NCBI GenBank assembly: GCA_001899685.1
Contig: MKWG01000002.1
Location: 291,953-355,952 of the forward strand
DNA length: 64,000 nucleotides
Direction: 5' to 3'
Source of the DNA: Sphingobacteriales bacterium 44-15
Lineage (GTDB): Bacteria; Bacteroidota; Bacteroidia; Chitinophagales; Chitinophagaceae
Shown: piece after piece, positions 8,946 to 17,823 of the stretch
Numbering within the stretch: position 1 is the first letter of the stretch
Layout of the letters: every line of letters begins with the position of its first letter
Notes under the pieces: generated by a model
What the model saw: only the letters and a program-made list of their open reading frames with translations
Told to the model about the DNA's origin: nothing
The model's database searches: none
Made by a program: the position numbers and the translations under genes

Positions 8946-8952
8946 TATTTTG
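8946..8952 (+). promoter_or_regulatory. -7 promoter box of ccoI
   Basis: The sequence CTATTTTGC contains TA and TTTG separated by one base rather than two. It ends eight bases before ATG 8961, so the leader would be only a few bases. This supports ATG 8961 over the longer reading from 8910. Confidence 0.4.
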
Positions 8953-8960
8953 CGGCTTAT

Positions 8961-11345
8961 ATGTCATCTACTGTAAAGCAAGCTGTTCAATGTACCCATT
9001 GCGGCGAGCCCTGTCATAACGGGAATATTACCCTTGTGGATAAAATATTCTGCTGCGAAGGGTGCCGGATGGTATATGAGATCATCAATGATAATGGTCT
9101 CTGCCGGTATTACAACCTCAACGACAGGCCCGGCATTACCCAGAAAGACCTGGCTAGGCGTGATAAATTTGCTTTTCTTGACGATGGAAAAATCGCAGCA
9201 AAGCTCATCTCTTTCAAAGACGAAAATCAAACCCATATCACTTTTTACCTGCCGCAAATGCATTGCAGCTCCTGCCTTTACCTGCTGGAGAACCTGCATA
9301 AGCTGCATGCCGGGGTCGTGTCGGCTAAAGTAAATTTTACCCGCAAAGAAGCTGACATTGTTTTTGAAAACACAAAAGCATCGCTGAGAGATGTGGCAGA
9401 GCTGCTCACGGCAGTGGGTTATGAGCCTTATATCAGCCTGAATGATTTAAAGGAAACACGCCCGGCTATGGACAGGACACAGATCGTCAGGCTGGGAATA
9501 GCGGGATTCTGCTTTAGTAATATCATGCTGATGAGCTTTCCCGACTACCTTGGCATTGACGCCAGTGAGGAAGGTATACGGGGGATATTCAGGATAGCAA
9601 ACCTCCTGTTGTCGCTGCCTGTTTTCTTTTATGCTGCCCTGCCGTTTTATGAGTCTTCCTGGAAAGGCATTAAACATAAGTTCCTCAATATAGATATCCC
9701 TATTGCCCTGGCCATCATCATTACTTTCATCCGTAGTGTTTGGGAAGTTTTTTCAGGCGCGGGAGGGGGTTATTTCGACTCGATGACCGGTATTGTTTTT
9801 TTTATGCTCGCCGGCAGGGTGGTACAGGACAAAACGTATCGGCAGCTCTCCTTCGACAGGGATTACAGCTCTTATTTTCCGGTGGCGGTATCTGTTTGGA
9901 AAGATAAAAAAGAAATACCCACGCTGTTGCCGGAGATAAAAGTAAATGACACCATGCTCATTCATCATGGCGAGCTGATCCCCGCCGACGGGCTGATCAT
10001 TAAGGGAAAGGCATTGATCGATTATAGCTTCGTAACAGGGGAATCCCTGCCGGTGCCCAAAGAGATAGGGGAAATGGTATACGCCGGCGGCAAGCAAACG
10101 GAAGGCAATATAGAAGTAATGGTCATTAAAGAAGTGAACCAGAGCTATCTCACCAGCCTTTGGAATAAAGAGGATCAGCCTCATAAGCAAAAGAGTGTTT
10201 CTTTTGTGCACCGGGTCAGCAAATACTTCACCGGTATTGTAATACTTATTGCAGGGCTTGCAGCTGCCTATTGGGCATTTCATGACCCTTCCCGCATATG
10301 GACTGCCGTGACAGCGGTCTTCATTATCGCCTGCCCCTGTGCATTATTATTGTCCAACAGCTTTACCAATGGTCATATCTTAAATATACTCGGCCGCAAC
10401 CGGTTCTACCTGCGGAAAGCGTCTGTGCTTGAAGATATTGCTCATGTTGACCATATTGTTTTTGATAAAACCGGCACACTCACTTCTGCAGGCGAACAGG
10501 AAATTGGTTATGAAGGACAGGAGCTGACTGATACGCAGATCTCAGCGGTCGTGGCATTGGCTTCCTGCTCCAACCATCCGCTCAGCAAAGCACTGGCAGC
10601 ACATTTTCCTGTCAGTGAAAAACCTGCCGTCCAGGGCTTTAAGGAATACCCGGGCAAAGGCATTGAAGGGTTTGTGAATGATCATTGGCTGTGGATAGGA
10701 GCGGCACAGGAAGGAACGCAAAAAAAGATTGCCGCTACCACCGTTCATATCCGCTTTGAAAACCAGGATACAGGGAAATTCCTGTTCAGCAATCATTACC
10801 GCAAAAGTGTACCCGAGCTATTGCAAACGCTCGGGAAAAGCTACAGGCTTTCCGTAATATCAGGAGATAATAATGCAGAAATGCAGCGGCTGCGCCGGCT
10901 TACCGGCGACAAGACCACGCTGCTTTTCCACCAGAAGCCCGAAGACAAGCTGCATTATATACAGAGCCTGCAGCAAAAGGGTGAAAAAGTAATGATGATC
11001 GGCGACGGGCTGAATGATGCAGGTGCATTGAAACAGAGTGATGCAGGCATAGCCGTAAGCGAACAGTCCAACAACTTCACCCCTGCCAGTGATGGCATTA
11101 TAGCTGCAAAGCAATTGCCTCTTCTGGATAAATTTATCCGGCTAAGCAAAATGAACAGGAAGATTGTGCTGGCAAGCTTTGCGCTTTCTGTATTATATAA
11201 TGTTATCGGACTGTATTTTGCCGTCCAGGCAGATCTTTCCCCTCTTATAGCTGCCATACTTATGCCGTCCAGCTCTCTTAGCATAGTGCTGCTCAGCTTC
11301 GGCGCCAGCAATATAGGAGCGCGGCTGATGAGGCTTGAGTGGTGA
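8961..11345 (+). CDS. ccoI: Copper-translocating P-type ATPase for cbb3 oxidase assembly
   Basis: This is a P1B-type ATPase of 794 residues. The N-terminus has a metal-binding region (CTHCGEPC, then CCEGCRMVYE) and an HMA domain with MHCSSCLYLLENL. Membrane helices follow, then the actuator loop FVTGESLPVP, the transport motif ACPCALLLS, the phosphorylation site DKTGTLTSAG and the hinge GDGLNDAGAL. CcoI/FixI exports or delivers copper for the CuB site of cbb3 oxidase, and the oxidase genes follow directly. The start is set at 8961 by the adjacent -7 box and the FNR-type site. The gene ends at 11345, where a GTGA repeat begins. Confidence 0.9.
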   Translation: MSSTVKQAVQCTHCGEPCHNGNITLVDKIFCCEGCRMVYEIINDNGLCRYYNLNDRPGITQKDLARRDKFAFLDDGKIAAKLISFKDENQTHITFYLPQMHCSSCLYLLENLHKLHAGVVSAKVNFTRKEADIVFENTKASLRDVAELLTAVGYEPYISLNDLKETRPAMDRTQIVRLGIAGFCFSNIMLMSFPDYLGIDASEEGIRGIFRIANLLLSLPVFFYAALPFYESSWKGIKHKFLNIDIPIALAIIITFIRSVWEVFSGAGGGYFDSMTGIVFFMLAGRVVQDKTYRQLSFDRDYSSYFPVAVSVWKDKKEIPTLLPEIKVNDTMLIHHGELIPADGLIIKGKALIDYSFVTGESLPVPKEIGEMVYAGGKQTEGNIEVMVIKEVNQSYLTSLWNKEDQPHKQKSVSFVHRVSKYFTGIVILIAGLAAAYWAFHDPSRIWTAVTAVFIIACPCALLLSNSFTNGHILNILGRNRFYLRKASVLEDIAHVDHIVFDKTGTLTSAGEQEIGYEGQELTDTQISAVVALASCSNHPLSKALAAHFPVSEKPAVQGFKEYPGKGIEGFVNDHWLWIGAAQEGTQKKIAATTVHIRFENQDTGKFLFSNHYRKSVPELLQTLGKSYRLSVISGDNNAEMQRLRRLTGDKTTLLFHQKPEDKLHYIQSLQQKGEKVMMIGDGLNDAGALKQSDAGIAVSEQSNNFTPASDGIIAAKQLPLLDKFIRLSKMNRKIVLASFALSVLYNVIGLYFAVQADLSPLIAAILMPSSSLSIVLLSFGASNIGARLMRLEW

Positions 11346-11418
11346 ATGATGAGAGAGGTGAGAGGTGAAAAGTCTCCAGGTTACAGGTTTCACCTTTCAC
11401 GCCTCACCTTTCACGTTC
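11345..11418. repeat. GTGA-type inverted-repeat element, copy 2
   Basis: GAGAGAGGTGAGAGGTGAAA on the left pairs imperfectly with TTTCACCTTTCACGCCTCACC and a second TTTCACG on the right, around a short centre. It follows the ccoI stop at once and ends just before the FNR-type site of ccoS, so it may end the ccoI transcript or separate the two units. Confidence 0.65.
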
Positions 11419-11422
11419 CCGC

Positions 11423-11436
11423 TTGACAAAAATCAT
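11423..11436. promoter_or_regulatory. FNR/FixK-type operator upstream of ccoS
   Basis: The sequence is TTGAC-AAAA-ATCAT, 8 of 10 consensus bases with exact N4 spacing. Its centre is 58.5 bp from the end of the -7 box at 11481-11488, the same geometry as at ccoI. Confidence 0.6.
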
Positions 11437-11480
11437 GTTCTCCGGTGATGCAGCTTATGATCCGGGGGCAGCGTGCAAAA

Positions 11481-11488
11481 TATTTTTA
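11481..11488 (+). promoter_or_regulatory. -7 promoter box of the ccoS-NOQPGH operon
   Basis: TATTTTTA matches TAnnTTTG at seven of eight positions counting the free bases. The predicted start is near 11495, about 11 bases before ATG 11506. This rules out the longer ccoS reading from 11473, which would begin upstream of the promoter box. Confidence 0.45.
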
Positions 11489-11505
11489 CAAATCAATTTT
11501 TCACT

Positions 11506-11667
11506 ATGGCTGTTATTGTCATCCTTCTTTTGGCAAGCATCTCGGTGGCCGGGCTTTTCCTGGCAGCTTTTTTATGGAGCGTGAAGTCCGGGCAGTTTGA
11601 AGACGATTTTTCCCCTCCATCCCGCATTTTGTTCGATAACGACACGCAATCATCAACCCAATCATAA
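11506..11667 (+). CDS. ccoS: cbb3 oxidase assembly/maturation protein CcoS
   Basis: This 53-residue protein has one membrane helix (MAVIVILLLASISVAGLFLA) and then FLWSVKSGQFEDDFSPPSRILFD, the diagnostic FxWSxKSGQFDD block of CcoS (FixS). CcoS is needed to insert cofactors into cbb3 oxidase. It opens the operon; ccoNO starts 23 bases after its stop. The start is chosen from the promoter geometry and from the usual CcoS N-terminus. Confidence 0.9.
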   Translation: MAVIVILLLASISVAGLFLAAFLWSVKSGQFEDDFSPPSRILFDNDTQSSTQS

Positions 11668-11690
11668 AATCAAGACAACACTACCGGTTT

Positions 11691-13823
11691 ATGCAAGTAG
11701 AGAAATTTTATTACGACAACAAAATTGTAAAAGCATTTGGCTATGCTACGGTTATTTTTGGCATTGTAGGCATGCTTGCAGGGCTATGGGCAGCTATCCA
11801 GATATATGCCCCTGCCGCCAGTCTTCATTTCGCCCCCACTACCTTCGGGCGCATCAGACCATTACATACCAATGCGATCATCTTTGCCTTTGTAGGCAAC
11901 TGTATTTTTACGGGTGTTTATTATTCGCTTCAAAGGCTGTGCAAGGCCAGGATGTTCAGCGACAGGCTTAGCTGGATCCATTTCTGGGGATGGCAGCTCA
12001 TTATAGCATCTGCCGCTATAACACTCCTCCTTGGCTTTACCACAGGTAAAGAATATGCGGAGCTGGAATGGCCGATAGATATTGCCATTACGCTGGTATG
12101 GGTTGTATTCGGCATCAACATGTTTGGCACTATCATCAAACGCAGGGAAAAGCATTTATATGTAGCCATATGGTTTTATATAGCCACATGGGTTACTGTA
12201 GCTATGCTGCATATTGTAAATTCATTTGAGATCCCTGTTACTTTTTTCAAAAGCTATAGCTGGTATGCAGGGGTGCAGGATGCGCTGGTGCAATGGTGGT
12301 ATGGGCATAATGCAGTGGCATTTTTCCTTACAACACCCATACTCGGGCTTATGTATTATTTCCTGCCCAAGGCAGCTAACCGCCCTGTATACTCCTACAG
12401 GCTTTCCATTATCCACTTCTGGTCGCTGATATTTATCTATATATGGGCCGGTCCTCACCACCTCCTGTATACTGCACTTCCCGACTGGGCGCAGTCGCTC
12501 GGAACAGTGTTCTCACTAATGCTCATATTCCCGTCATGGGGCGGTATGCTCAACGGGCTGTTTACCCTGCGCGGCGCCTGGGATAAGGTACGTGAAGATC
12601 CTGTATTGAAATTCATGGTAGTTGCCATTACCTGTTATGGTATGGCAACACTGGAAGGGCCGTTGCTGAGCCTGAAGAATGTGAATGCCATCGCCCATTT
12701 CAGCGACTGGATCATTGCCCACGTGCATGTAGGAGGGCTGGGCTGGAACGGATTCATGGCCTTCGCTATGTTGTACTATCTCGTTCCGAAAATGTGGAAT
12801 ACACCACTGTACTCTAAGAAATTAGCCACAAACCATTTCTGGCTGGGCACTATCGGCATCATACTCTATGCGGTACCGTTATACTGGGCAGGATTTACCC
12901 AGAGCATTATGTGGAAGACCTTTACCCCGGAAGGGCAACTGAAATTCCAGTTCCTTGAAACGGTAACCAATATTATCCCGATGTATGTTACCAGGAGCAT
13001 CGGCGGAGGAATATACCTTATCGGCGCACTTCTGATGGTATACAACCTGGTCAAAACAATAGCAAAGGGGCAGTTTGTAGCGAACGAGGCGGCAGAAGCG
13101 GCGCCCATTGCAAGAGAAGCGCTGGCACACAAAGAAAGCTGGCACAGGAAAATTGAGCGCAAGCCTGTAACAATGCTGGTGCTCAGCCTAATTGTTGTAG
13201 GGATCGGCGGTATACTGGAAATGGTACCGACATTTCTTGTAAAATCCAATGTGCCTACCATTGCCAGCGTAAAGCCCTATACGCCGCTCGAGTTGCAGGG
13301 AAGGGATATTTATGTAAGAGAAGGATGTTATACCTGCCACTCGCAGATGGTTCGTCCTTTCAGAGATGAGGTTGCCCGCTACGGGGAATACTCCAAAGCC
13401 GGTGAGTTTGTATACGATCATCCCTTCCAGTGGGGCAGCAAACGTACAGGACCTGATCTTGCACGTGTAGGAGGAAAATATCCTGATAGCTGGCACTACA
13501 ATCACATGGACGATCCGACCTCTATGTCGCCGGGATCTGTTATGCCTTCTTATCCATGGCTGCTCGATAATGCCCTGGATACCACTACCACAGCAGCAAA
13601 AATAAGGGCGATGCAAAAGCTTGGCGTTCCTTACCCTGAAGGGTTTGACAAAATTGCCAATACCGAATTGTCTGCACAGGCAGCGTCTATTACAGCAAGC
13701 TTAAAGAAAGACAAAATTGAGACGCCGCCGGACAAGGAGATCATTGCCCTGATCGCTTACCTGCAGCGTATCGGCAAAGACATAAAGCTGGAGCAGAACA
13801 ATACGCAAACAGCATCAAAATAA
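11691..13823 (+). CDS. ccoNO: Cytochrome cbb3 oxidase subunits I and II fused (CcoNO)
   Basis: This 710-residue fusion has CcoN in about the first 480 residues: heme- and copper-binding histidines in LHTNAIIFAFVG, WWYGHNAVAFFLT, WAGPHHLLYTALPDWAQ and AHVHVGGLGWNGFM. A linker helix joins it to a CcoO part with the heme c site CYTCHSQMVRPFRDE and axial methionine in SVMPSYPWL. The cbb3 oxidase reduces oxygen at very low concentration and pumps protons across the inner membrane. Fusion of the two subunits is typical of Bacteroidota. It lies second in the operon with ccoQ 18 bases downstream. Confidence 0.95.
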   Translation: MQVEKFYYDNKIVKAFGYATVIFGIVGMLAGLWAAIQIYAPAASLHFAPTTFGRIRPLHTNAIIFAFVGNCIFTGVYYSLQRLCKARMFSDRLSWIHFWGWQLIIASAAITLLLGFTTGKEYAELEWPIDIAITLVWVVFGINMFGTIIKRREKHLYVAIWFYIATWVTVAMLHIVNSFEIPVTFFKSYSWYAGVQDALVQWWYGHNAVAFFLTTPILGLMYYFLPKAANRPVYSYRLSIIHFWSLIFIYIWAGPHHLLYTALPDWAQSLGTVFSLMLIFPSWGGMLNGLFTLRGAWDKVREDPVLKFMVVAITCYGMATLEGPLLSLKNVNAIAHFSDWIIAHVHVGGLGWNGFMAFAMLYYLVPKMWNTPLYSKKLATNHFWLGTIGIILYAVPLYWAGFTQSIMWKTFTPEGQLKFQFLETVTNIIPMYVTRSIGGGIYLIGALLMVYNLVKTIAKGQFVANEAAEAAPIAREALAHKESWHRKIERKPVTMLVLSLIVVGIGGILEMVPTFLVKSNVPTIASVKPYTPLELQGRDIYVREGCYTCHSQMVRPFRDEVARYGEYSKAGEFVYDHPFQWGSKRTGPDLARVGGKYPDSWHYNHMDDPTSMSPGSVMPSYPWLLDNALDTTTTAAKIRAMQKLGVPYPEGFDKIANTELSAQAASITASLKKDKIETPPDKEIIALIAYLQRIGKDIKLEQNNTQTASK

Positions 13824-13841
13824 CTATTAGAAACTACGTAT

Positions 13842-14012
13842 ATGAAATTCATTCACTATCTCGAAAAGATCAGCGGCGTTGATATCTACGCACTGATCTC
13901 CTTCGGCATATTCTTCCTGTTTTTTCTTGCTATGCTCACATGGGTATTTAAAACGGATAAAAACAAACTTGACACGATCAGCAACATCCCATTGGATGAA
14001 CAAGAATCATAA
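13842..14012 (+). CDS. ccoQ: cbb3 oxidase small subunit CcoQ
   Basis: This 56-residue protein begins MKFIHYLEKISGVDIYAL, has one membrane helix (ISFGIFFLFFLAMLTWVF), and ends in a polar tail DKNKLDTISN. Size, topology and place between ccoNO and ccoP identify CcoQ (FixQ), which stabilises the oxidase complex. It lies 18 bases after ccoNO and 12 bases before ccoP. Confidence 0.85.
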   Translation: MKFIHYLEKISGVDIYALISFGIFFLFFLAMLTWVFKTDKNKLDTISNIPLDEQES

Positions 14013-14024
14013 AACTACTCTGCC

Positions 14025-15182
14025 ATGTTACTGAAAGAAATATACAAATCCCTGACCCGCCGCGCTACCGGGGTTGCCGTTATGGTATTCGTAATTGCAA
14101 CCATATCCGGCCTACCGGCATTTGCCGGTGGGCCGCCGGTACCATCCTCCCTGTCTAATTCACTGGCATTGACCCTCGTAACACTGATGATCATCCTGCT
14201 CATCATTATTGCCATGCTTGGCAACCTGCTGGTAGAAATAGCAGGTATCAGGCTGAAAAAGGAAAAAGCTGAGGAAGGAAAAAGTAAAACAGCCGTTGCT
14301 ACCGTATTGCTTCCCGTTTTCCTGCTGCTTTCCACCGGCGTCATGGCACAGGATGAAGCAAAGAGTTCTTCCGTTACCAGCATCGGGGGACTGTCTCCGT
14401 TTGCCTTCTATTCAATGCTGACCATCATTTTTGTAGAAATGCTGGTCATTCTCGTCCTGCTCATCAATATCAAATTCCTGCTTAAGAAAGATGTTGAAAG
14501 AGTATATGAAGTCACTCCTGCAAAAAAAGAGAAAACTTTCCAGGAATGGTGGGCAAAGCTTAATAAGTTCAAACCCATCGAGCAGGAATCTTCTGTGGAA
14601 CTTGAGCATGAATATGATGGCATACGCGAGCTGGACAACAGGCTTCCCCCATGGTGGCTGTATGGGTTTTATGTAACCATCATTTTTGGTGTGGTGTATC
14701 TGTGGCGTTATCACGTGGCTTACAGCGCCCCGCTCAGCAAAGAAGAGCTGGAGATCTCCATAAAGAATGCTGATGCGCAGGTAAAGGCCTATCTCGGGAA
14801 GAAAGGCGAATCCATAGATGAAAACAGCGTTGCGGTACTGACGGATGCACAGGATATTGCAGAAGGTAAAAAAATATTTACATCTTCCTGTGCAGCCTGT
14901 CATAAAGAAGACGGAGGAGGAATGGTAGGACCAAATCTTACAGATGACTACTGGATGCATGGCGGGGACATAAAAAGCATATTTAAAACCATTCGTTATG
15001 GCATCAATGCTATGCCCCAATGGCAGTCAACCTACTCCAACAAACAAATCGCACAGGTGGCCAGTTATGTCAAATCATTGCATGGCACCAATCCGCCGGG
15101 AGCAAAACCACCACAGGGAGATATTTATACAGAAGGTGCAGCAACAGCAACACCTGCTGCAGACAGCGCGACAGGTAAGTGA
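14025..15182 (+). CDS. ccoP: cbb3 oxidase cytochrome c subunit CcoP
   Basis: This 385-residue protein has two N-terminal hydrophobic segments, a helix in AFYSMLTIIFVEMLVILVLL and the CcoP N-domain helix PPWWLYGFYVTIIFGVVYLW. One cytochrome c domain (about 275-360) has CAACHKEDGGG and axial methionine in AMPQW. Only one heme c site is present, whereas proteobacterial CcoP has two; the single-heme form is common in Bacteroidota. It passes electrons to CcoN. A proline/alanine-rich tail follows. Confidence 0.92.
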   Translation: MLLKEIYKSLTRRATGVAVMVFVIATISGLPAFAGGPPVPSSLSNSLALTLVTLMIILLIIIAMLGNLLVEIAGIRLKKEKAEEGKSKTAVATVLLPVFLLLSTGVMAQDEAKSSSVTSIGGLSPFAFYSMLTIIFVEMLVILVLLINIKFLLKKDVERVYEVTPAKKEKTFQEWWAKLNKFKPIEQESSVELEHEYDGIRELDNRLPPWWLYGFYVTIIFGVVYLWRYHVAYSAPLSKEELEISIKNADAQVKAYLGKKGESIDENSVAVLTDAQDIAEGKKIFTSSCAACHKEDGGGMVGPNLTDDYWMHGGDIKSIFKTIRYGINAMPQWQSTYSNKQIAQVASYVKSLHGTNPPGAKPPQGDIYTEGAATATPAADSATGK

Positions 15183-15209
15183 TCAGTGGCCAAGAAACGG
15201 TAAGTAAGC

Positions 15210-16634
15210 ATGGAAACAGTACATAAAAACTCAACAGCGGGCGAAGAATCATTCCGCGACAGGATAGCTACAGTAGACGCTAAGGGAAAGCGTAAATGGG
15301 TTTATGCTCATAAAACACGTGGAAAACTGTTCAATATACGCACATGGGTGAGCTGGTTCTTTTTTGCGCTGTTCTTTACACTGCCTTTTATTCAATATAA
15401 AGGCAGACCATTGTTCCTGTTCAATATTCCCGAGGCAAAGTTTATTTTATTCGGGAATGTATTCTGGCCGCAGGACTTTTTCATCTTCGGGCTTTTCATG
15501 GTTACCGGTATTGTATTTATCATTTTGTTTACCGCTGCTTTCGGCCGCCTGTTTTGCGGATGGGTTTGCCCGCAGACCATTTTTATGGAAATGCTTTTCC
15601 GAAAAATAGAGTTTGCGATTGAAGGAGATGCCCCCGCTCAGAAGATGCTGAACAAAGCTCCTTGGAACAGCAAAAAGATATGGAAGAAAACCCTTAAGCA
15701 TTTTATATTTTTTGCGCTGGCTTTTATCATTTCAAATTTTTTCCTGTCCTATATCATTGGTATGAAAGCCCTGCTGGCCATCATAACAGAGCCCGCCTCA
15801 CAGCATATAGGAGGGCTTATAAGTATCATACTTTTCGCGGCAACTTTTTATGGCGTATATGCTTATTTCCGGGAGCAGGCCTGCACTGTAGTATGCCCTT
15901 ACGGAAGATTGCAGGGGGTCCTGCTCGACAGGAACTCCATGATCGTTGCATACGATTATAAACGCGGGGAACCGCGCGGCAAATTCAAAAAGCAAAAAAC
16001 CGCTATAGTGGAGACCGGCGATTGTATTGACTGCTTTCAGTGTGTAAAAGTTTGCCCTACAGGTATAGATATACGTAACGGTACCCAGATGGAATGCGTA
16101 GGCTGTACTTCGTGTATTGATGCCTGCAATAAAATGATGGATGCTACCGAGAAACCAAGGGGGCTGATAAGATATGCCTCGGAAAACGGCATTGCCGAAG
16201 GAAAGAAACTGCAGTATACCGGCAGGATGAAGTTTTATACTATACTGCTTATCGTACTCTCAGGCGTACTTACTGCTTTGCTCGTTTCAAGGAAGGATGT
16301 GGACGGTACCATTATACGCGCCGGCGGAATGCTGTACCAGGAGCGGGGTACAGACAGCGTATCCAACCTGTACAATATTAAGATGATCAACAAAACAGTA
16401 AAGGATCTTTCCATCTCTTTAAAGCTGGATGATATGCCGGGGCGGATCATTGAAGCCGAAGGCCATAATATCAGCATCAACAGAGAAGGACAGGGAACGG
16501 GGTCATTTTTTATCGTATTGCCAAGGAATATCATTAAAGAAAGAAAGACAAGGCTTTCCGTTAGTGTTTTTGAAGGGGATAAAAAGATCACCACCCTTAA
16601 AACCACCTTCATGGGACCTGCAAGCCGGAATTAG
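15210..16634 (+). CDS. ccoG: cbb3 oxidase accessory ferredoxin-like protein CcoG
   Basis: This 474-residue membrane protein has several helices, cysteine motifs CGWVCPQTIFME and CTVVCPYGRLQ, and two [4Fe-4S] motifs CIDCFQCVKVCPTGID and CVGCTSCIDACNKM (about 271-310). An Ig-like C-terminal domain is in the periplasm. CcoG (RdxA/FixG) is a copper reductase-type assembly factor for cbb3 oxidase. It lies 27 bases after ccoP. Confidence 0.93.
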   Translation: METVHKNSTAGEESFRDRIATVDAKGKRKWVYAHKTRGKLFNIRTWVSWFFFALFFTLPFIQYKGRPLFLFNIPEAKFILFGNVFWPQDFFIFGLFMVTGIVFIILFTAAFGRLFCGWVCPQTIFMEMLFRKIEFAIEGDAPAQKMLNKAPWNSKKIWKKTLKHFIFFALAFIISNFFLSYIIGMKALLAIITEPASQHIGGLISIILFAATFYGVYAYFREQACTVVCPYGRLQGVLLDRNSMIVAYDYKRGEPRGKFKKQKTAIVETGDCIDCFQCVKVCPTGIDIRNGTQMECVGCTSCIDACNKMMDATEKPRGLIRYASENGIAEGKKLQYTGRMKFYTILLIVLSGVLTALLVSRKDVDGTIIRAGGMLYQERGTDSVSNLYNIKMINKTVKDLSISLKLDDMPGRIIEAEGHNISINREGQGTGSFFIVLPRNIIKERKTRLSVSVFEGDKKITTLKTTFMGPASRN

Positions 16635-16675
16635 CATAGCCGGAAAAACACATTGTTATTTTTAAAAATACAGCT

Positions 16676-17110
16676 ATGAACTGGGGACATAAATTACTGA
16701 TCGTTATACTTTGCTTCGTGGGAATGATGGCATACCTGGTATACAAAAGCGTGCTTACGGATTTTCAGCTTGTTGACAAGGATTACTATAAAAACGAATT
16801 GAAATACCAGGAAGTAATAGATGGAGCAAACCGTGCCAGCCGGTTGAAAACTGCTGTAAGGATTGAAAGGAACGGCAACAAAATTGTGGTGCAACTACCG
16901 GATGAAATGAAAGGAGAAAAGGTCAGCGGTTCGCTCTGGTTTTATTGTGCATACGATTCAAAGAAAGACCGGAAATTGTCGTTCTCTCCCGACAGCAATG
17001 GCGTACAGTCTTTCGATGCCGCATCATTTGCGCCGGGCAACTATACGGTTAAGCTGGAATGGTTCAGCAACAATGCCGGCTATTATAAAGAGGAAAAACT
17101 CAGCTTATAA
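16676..17110 (+). CDS. ccoH: cbb3 oxidase accessory protein CcoH/FixH
   Basis: This 144-residue protein has one N-terminal helix (LLIVILCFVGMMAYLVY) and a periplasmic domain containing QLVDKDYYKNELKYQEVI, the conserved DYY/YQ block of FixH. FixH/CcoH stays with the cbb3 complex and is needed for its assembly. It starts 41 bases after ccoG and is followed two bases later by the TauE/SafE gene. Confidence 0.9.
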   Translation: MNWGHKLLIVILCFVGMMAYLVYKSVLTDFQLVDKDYYKNELKYQEVIDGANRASRLKTAVRIERNGNKIVVQLPDEMKGEKVSGSLWFYCAYDSKKDRKLSFSPDSNGVQSFDAASFAPGNYTVKLEWFSNNAGYYKEEKLSL

Positions 17111-17112
17111 TT

Positions 17113-17823
17113 ATGTGGGCAGCGCTTACCGGCGGATTGATCATTGGTTTGTTCAGCAGCCTTCATTGCGTAGGCATGTGCGGGCCGCTGGCTTTATCCC
17201 TGCCCGTACATCATCTCTCTGCTTCTCAAAGATTCGTTGCATTGCTGCTATACCAGATAGGCCGCATCATAACATATACAGCGATCGGGCTGGTTTTCGG
17301 CTATGCAGGCAGGCATCTTTATATTGCCGGATTACAGCAGGGGCTTTCTATCGGGCTTGGTATTTTTATGCTGGTGATGATAATGCTTTATTATATATAT
17401 CACCGGAATATCCAACCGTCATTTTTAAATAATTTCTATAAAAATATTCAACGGCTTATCGGTTCCCTTTTGAGATCTTCCGCTTCCGCACCTTCCTTTA
17501 TGCTGCTTGGAATGGCAAACGGTTTGTTACCCTGCGGGATGGTATACGTAGCTATTGCAGGCGCCTTGACTACAGGATCGGTTCTGCACAGCACGCTGTT
17601 TATGGCAATGTTCGGCGCCGGCACATTACCGGCAATGATGGCTTTCGGTTTACTTGGCGCCAGGCTTACACTTCCTGTACGGCAAACACTACGCCGGATC
17701 ATACCGTATGGAATAACAGTAATGGCGCTTATCCTGATCCTGCGCGGGCTTAATCTCGGCATTCCCTTTATAAGCCCGGTGCTTCAGCATGACCCGGGAG
17801 CTCCGGCAGCCTGCCATCCCTGA
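17113..17823 (+). CDS. TauE/SafE-like membrane protein at the end of the cco operon
   Basis: This 236-residue polytopic protein contains two repeats of the fold: GLIIGLFSSLHCVGMCGPLAL near the start and LLGMANGLLPCGMVYVAIAG around residues 133-152. HCVGMCGPL and NGLLPCGMVY are the conserved cysteine motifs of the DsbD-like/TauE-SafE group regularly found after ccoH. A role in copper or thiol handling for cbb3 assembly is inferred from location. It ends base-to-base against the convergent histidine kinase. Confidence 0.85.
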   Translation: MWAALTGGLIIGLFSSLHCVGMCGPLALSLPVHHLSASQRFVALLLYQIGRIITYTAIGLVFGYAGRHLYIAGLQQGLSIGLGIFMLVMIMLYYIYHRNIQPSFLNNFYKNIQRLIGSLLRSSASAPSFMLLGMANGLLPCGMVYVAIAGALTTGSVLHSTLFMAMFGAGTLPAMMAFGLLGARLTLPVRQTLRRIIPYGITVMALILILRGLNLGIPFISPVLQHDPGAPAACHP

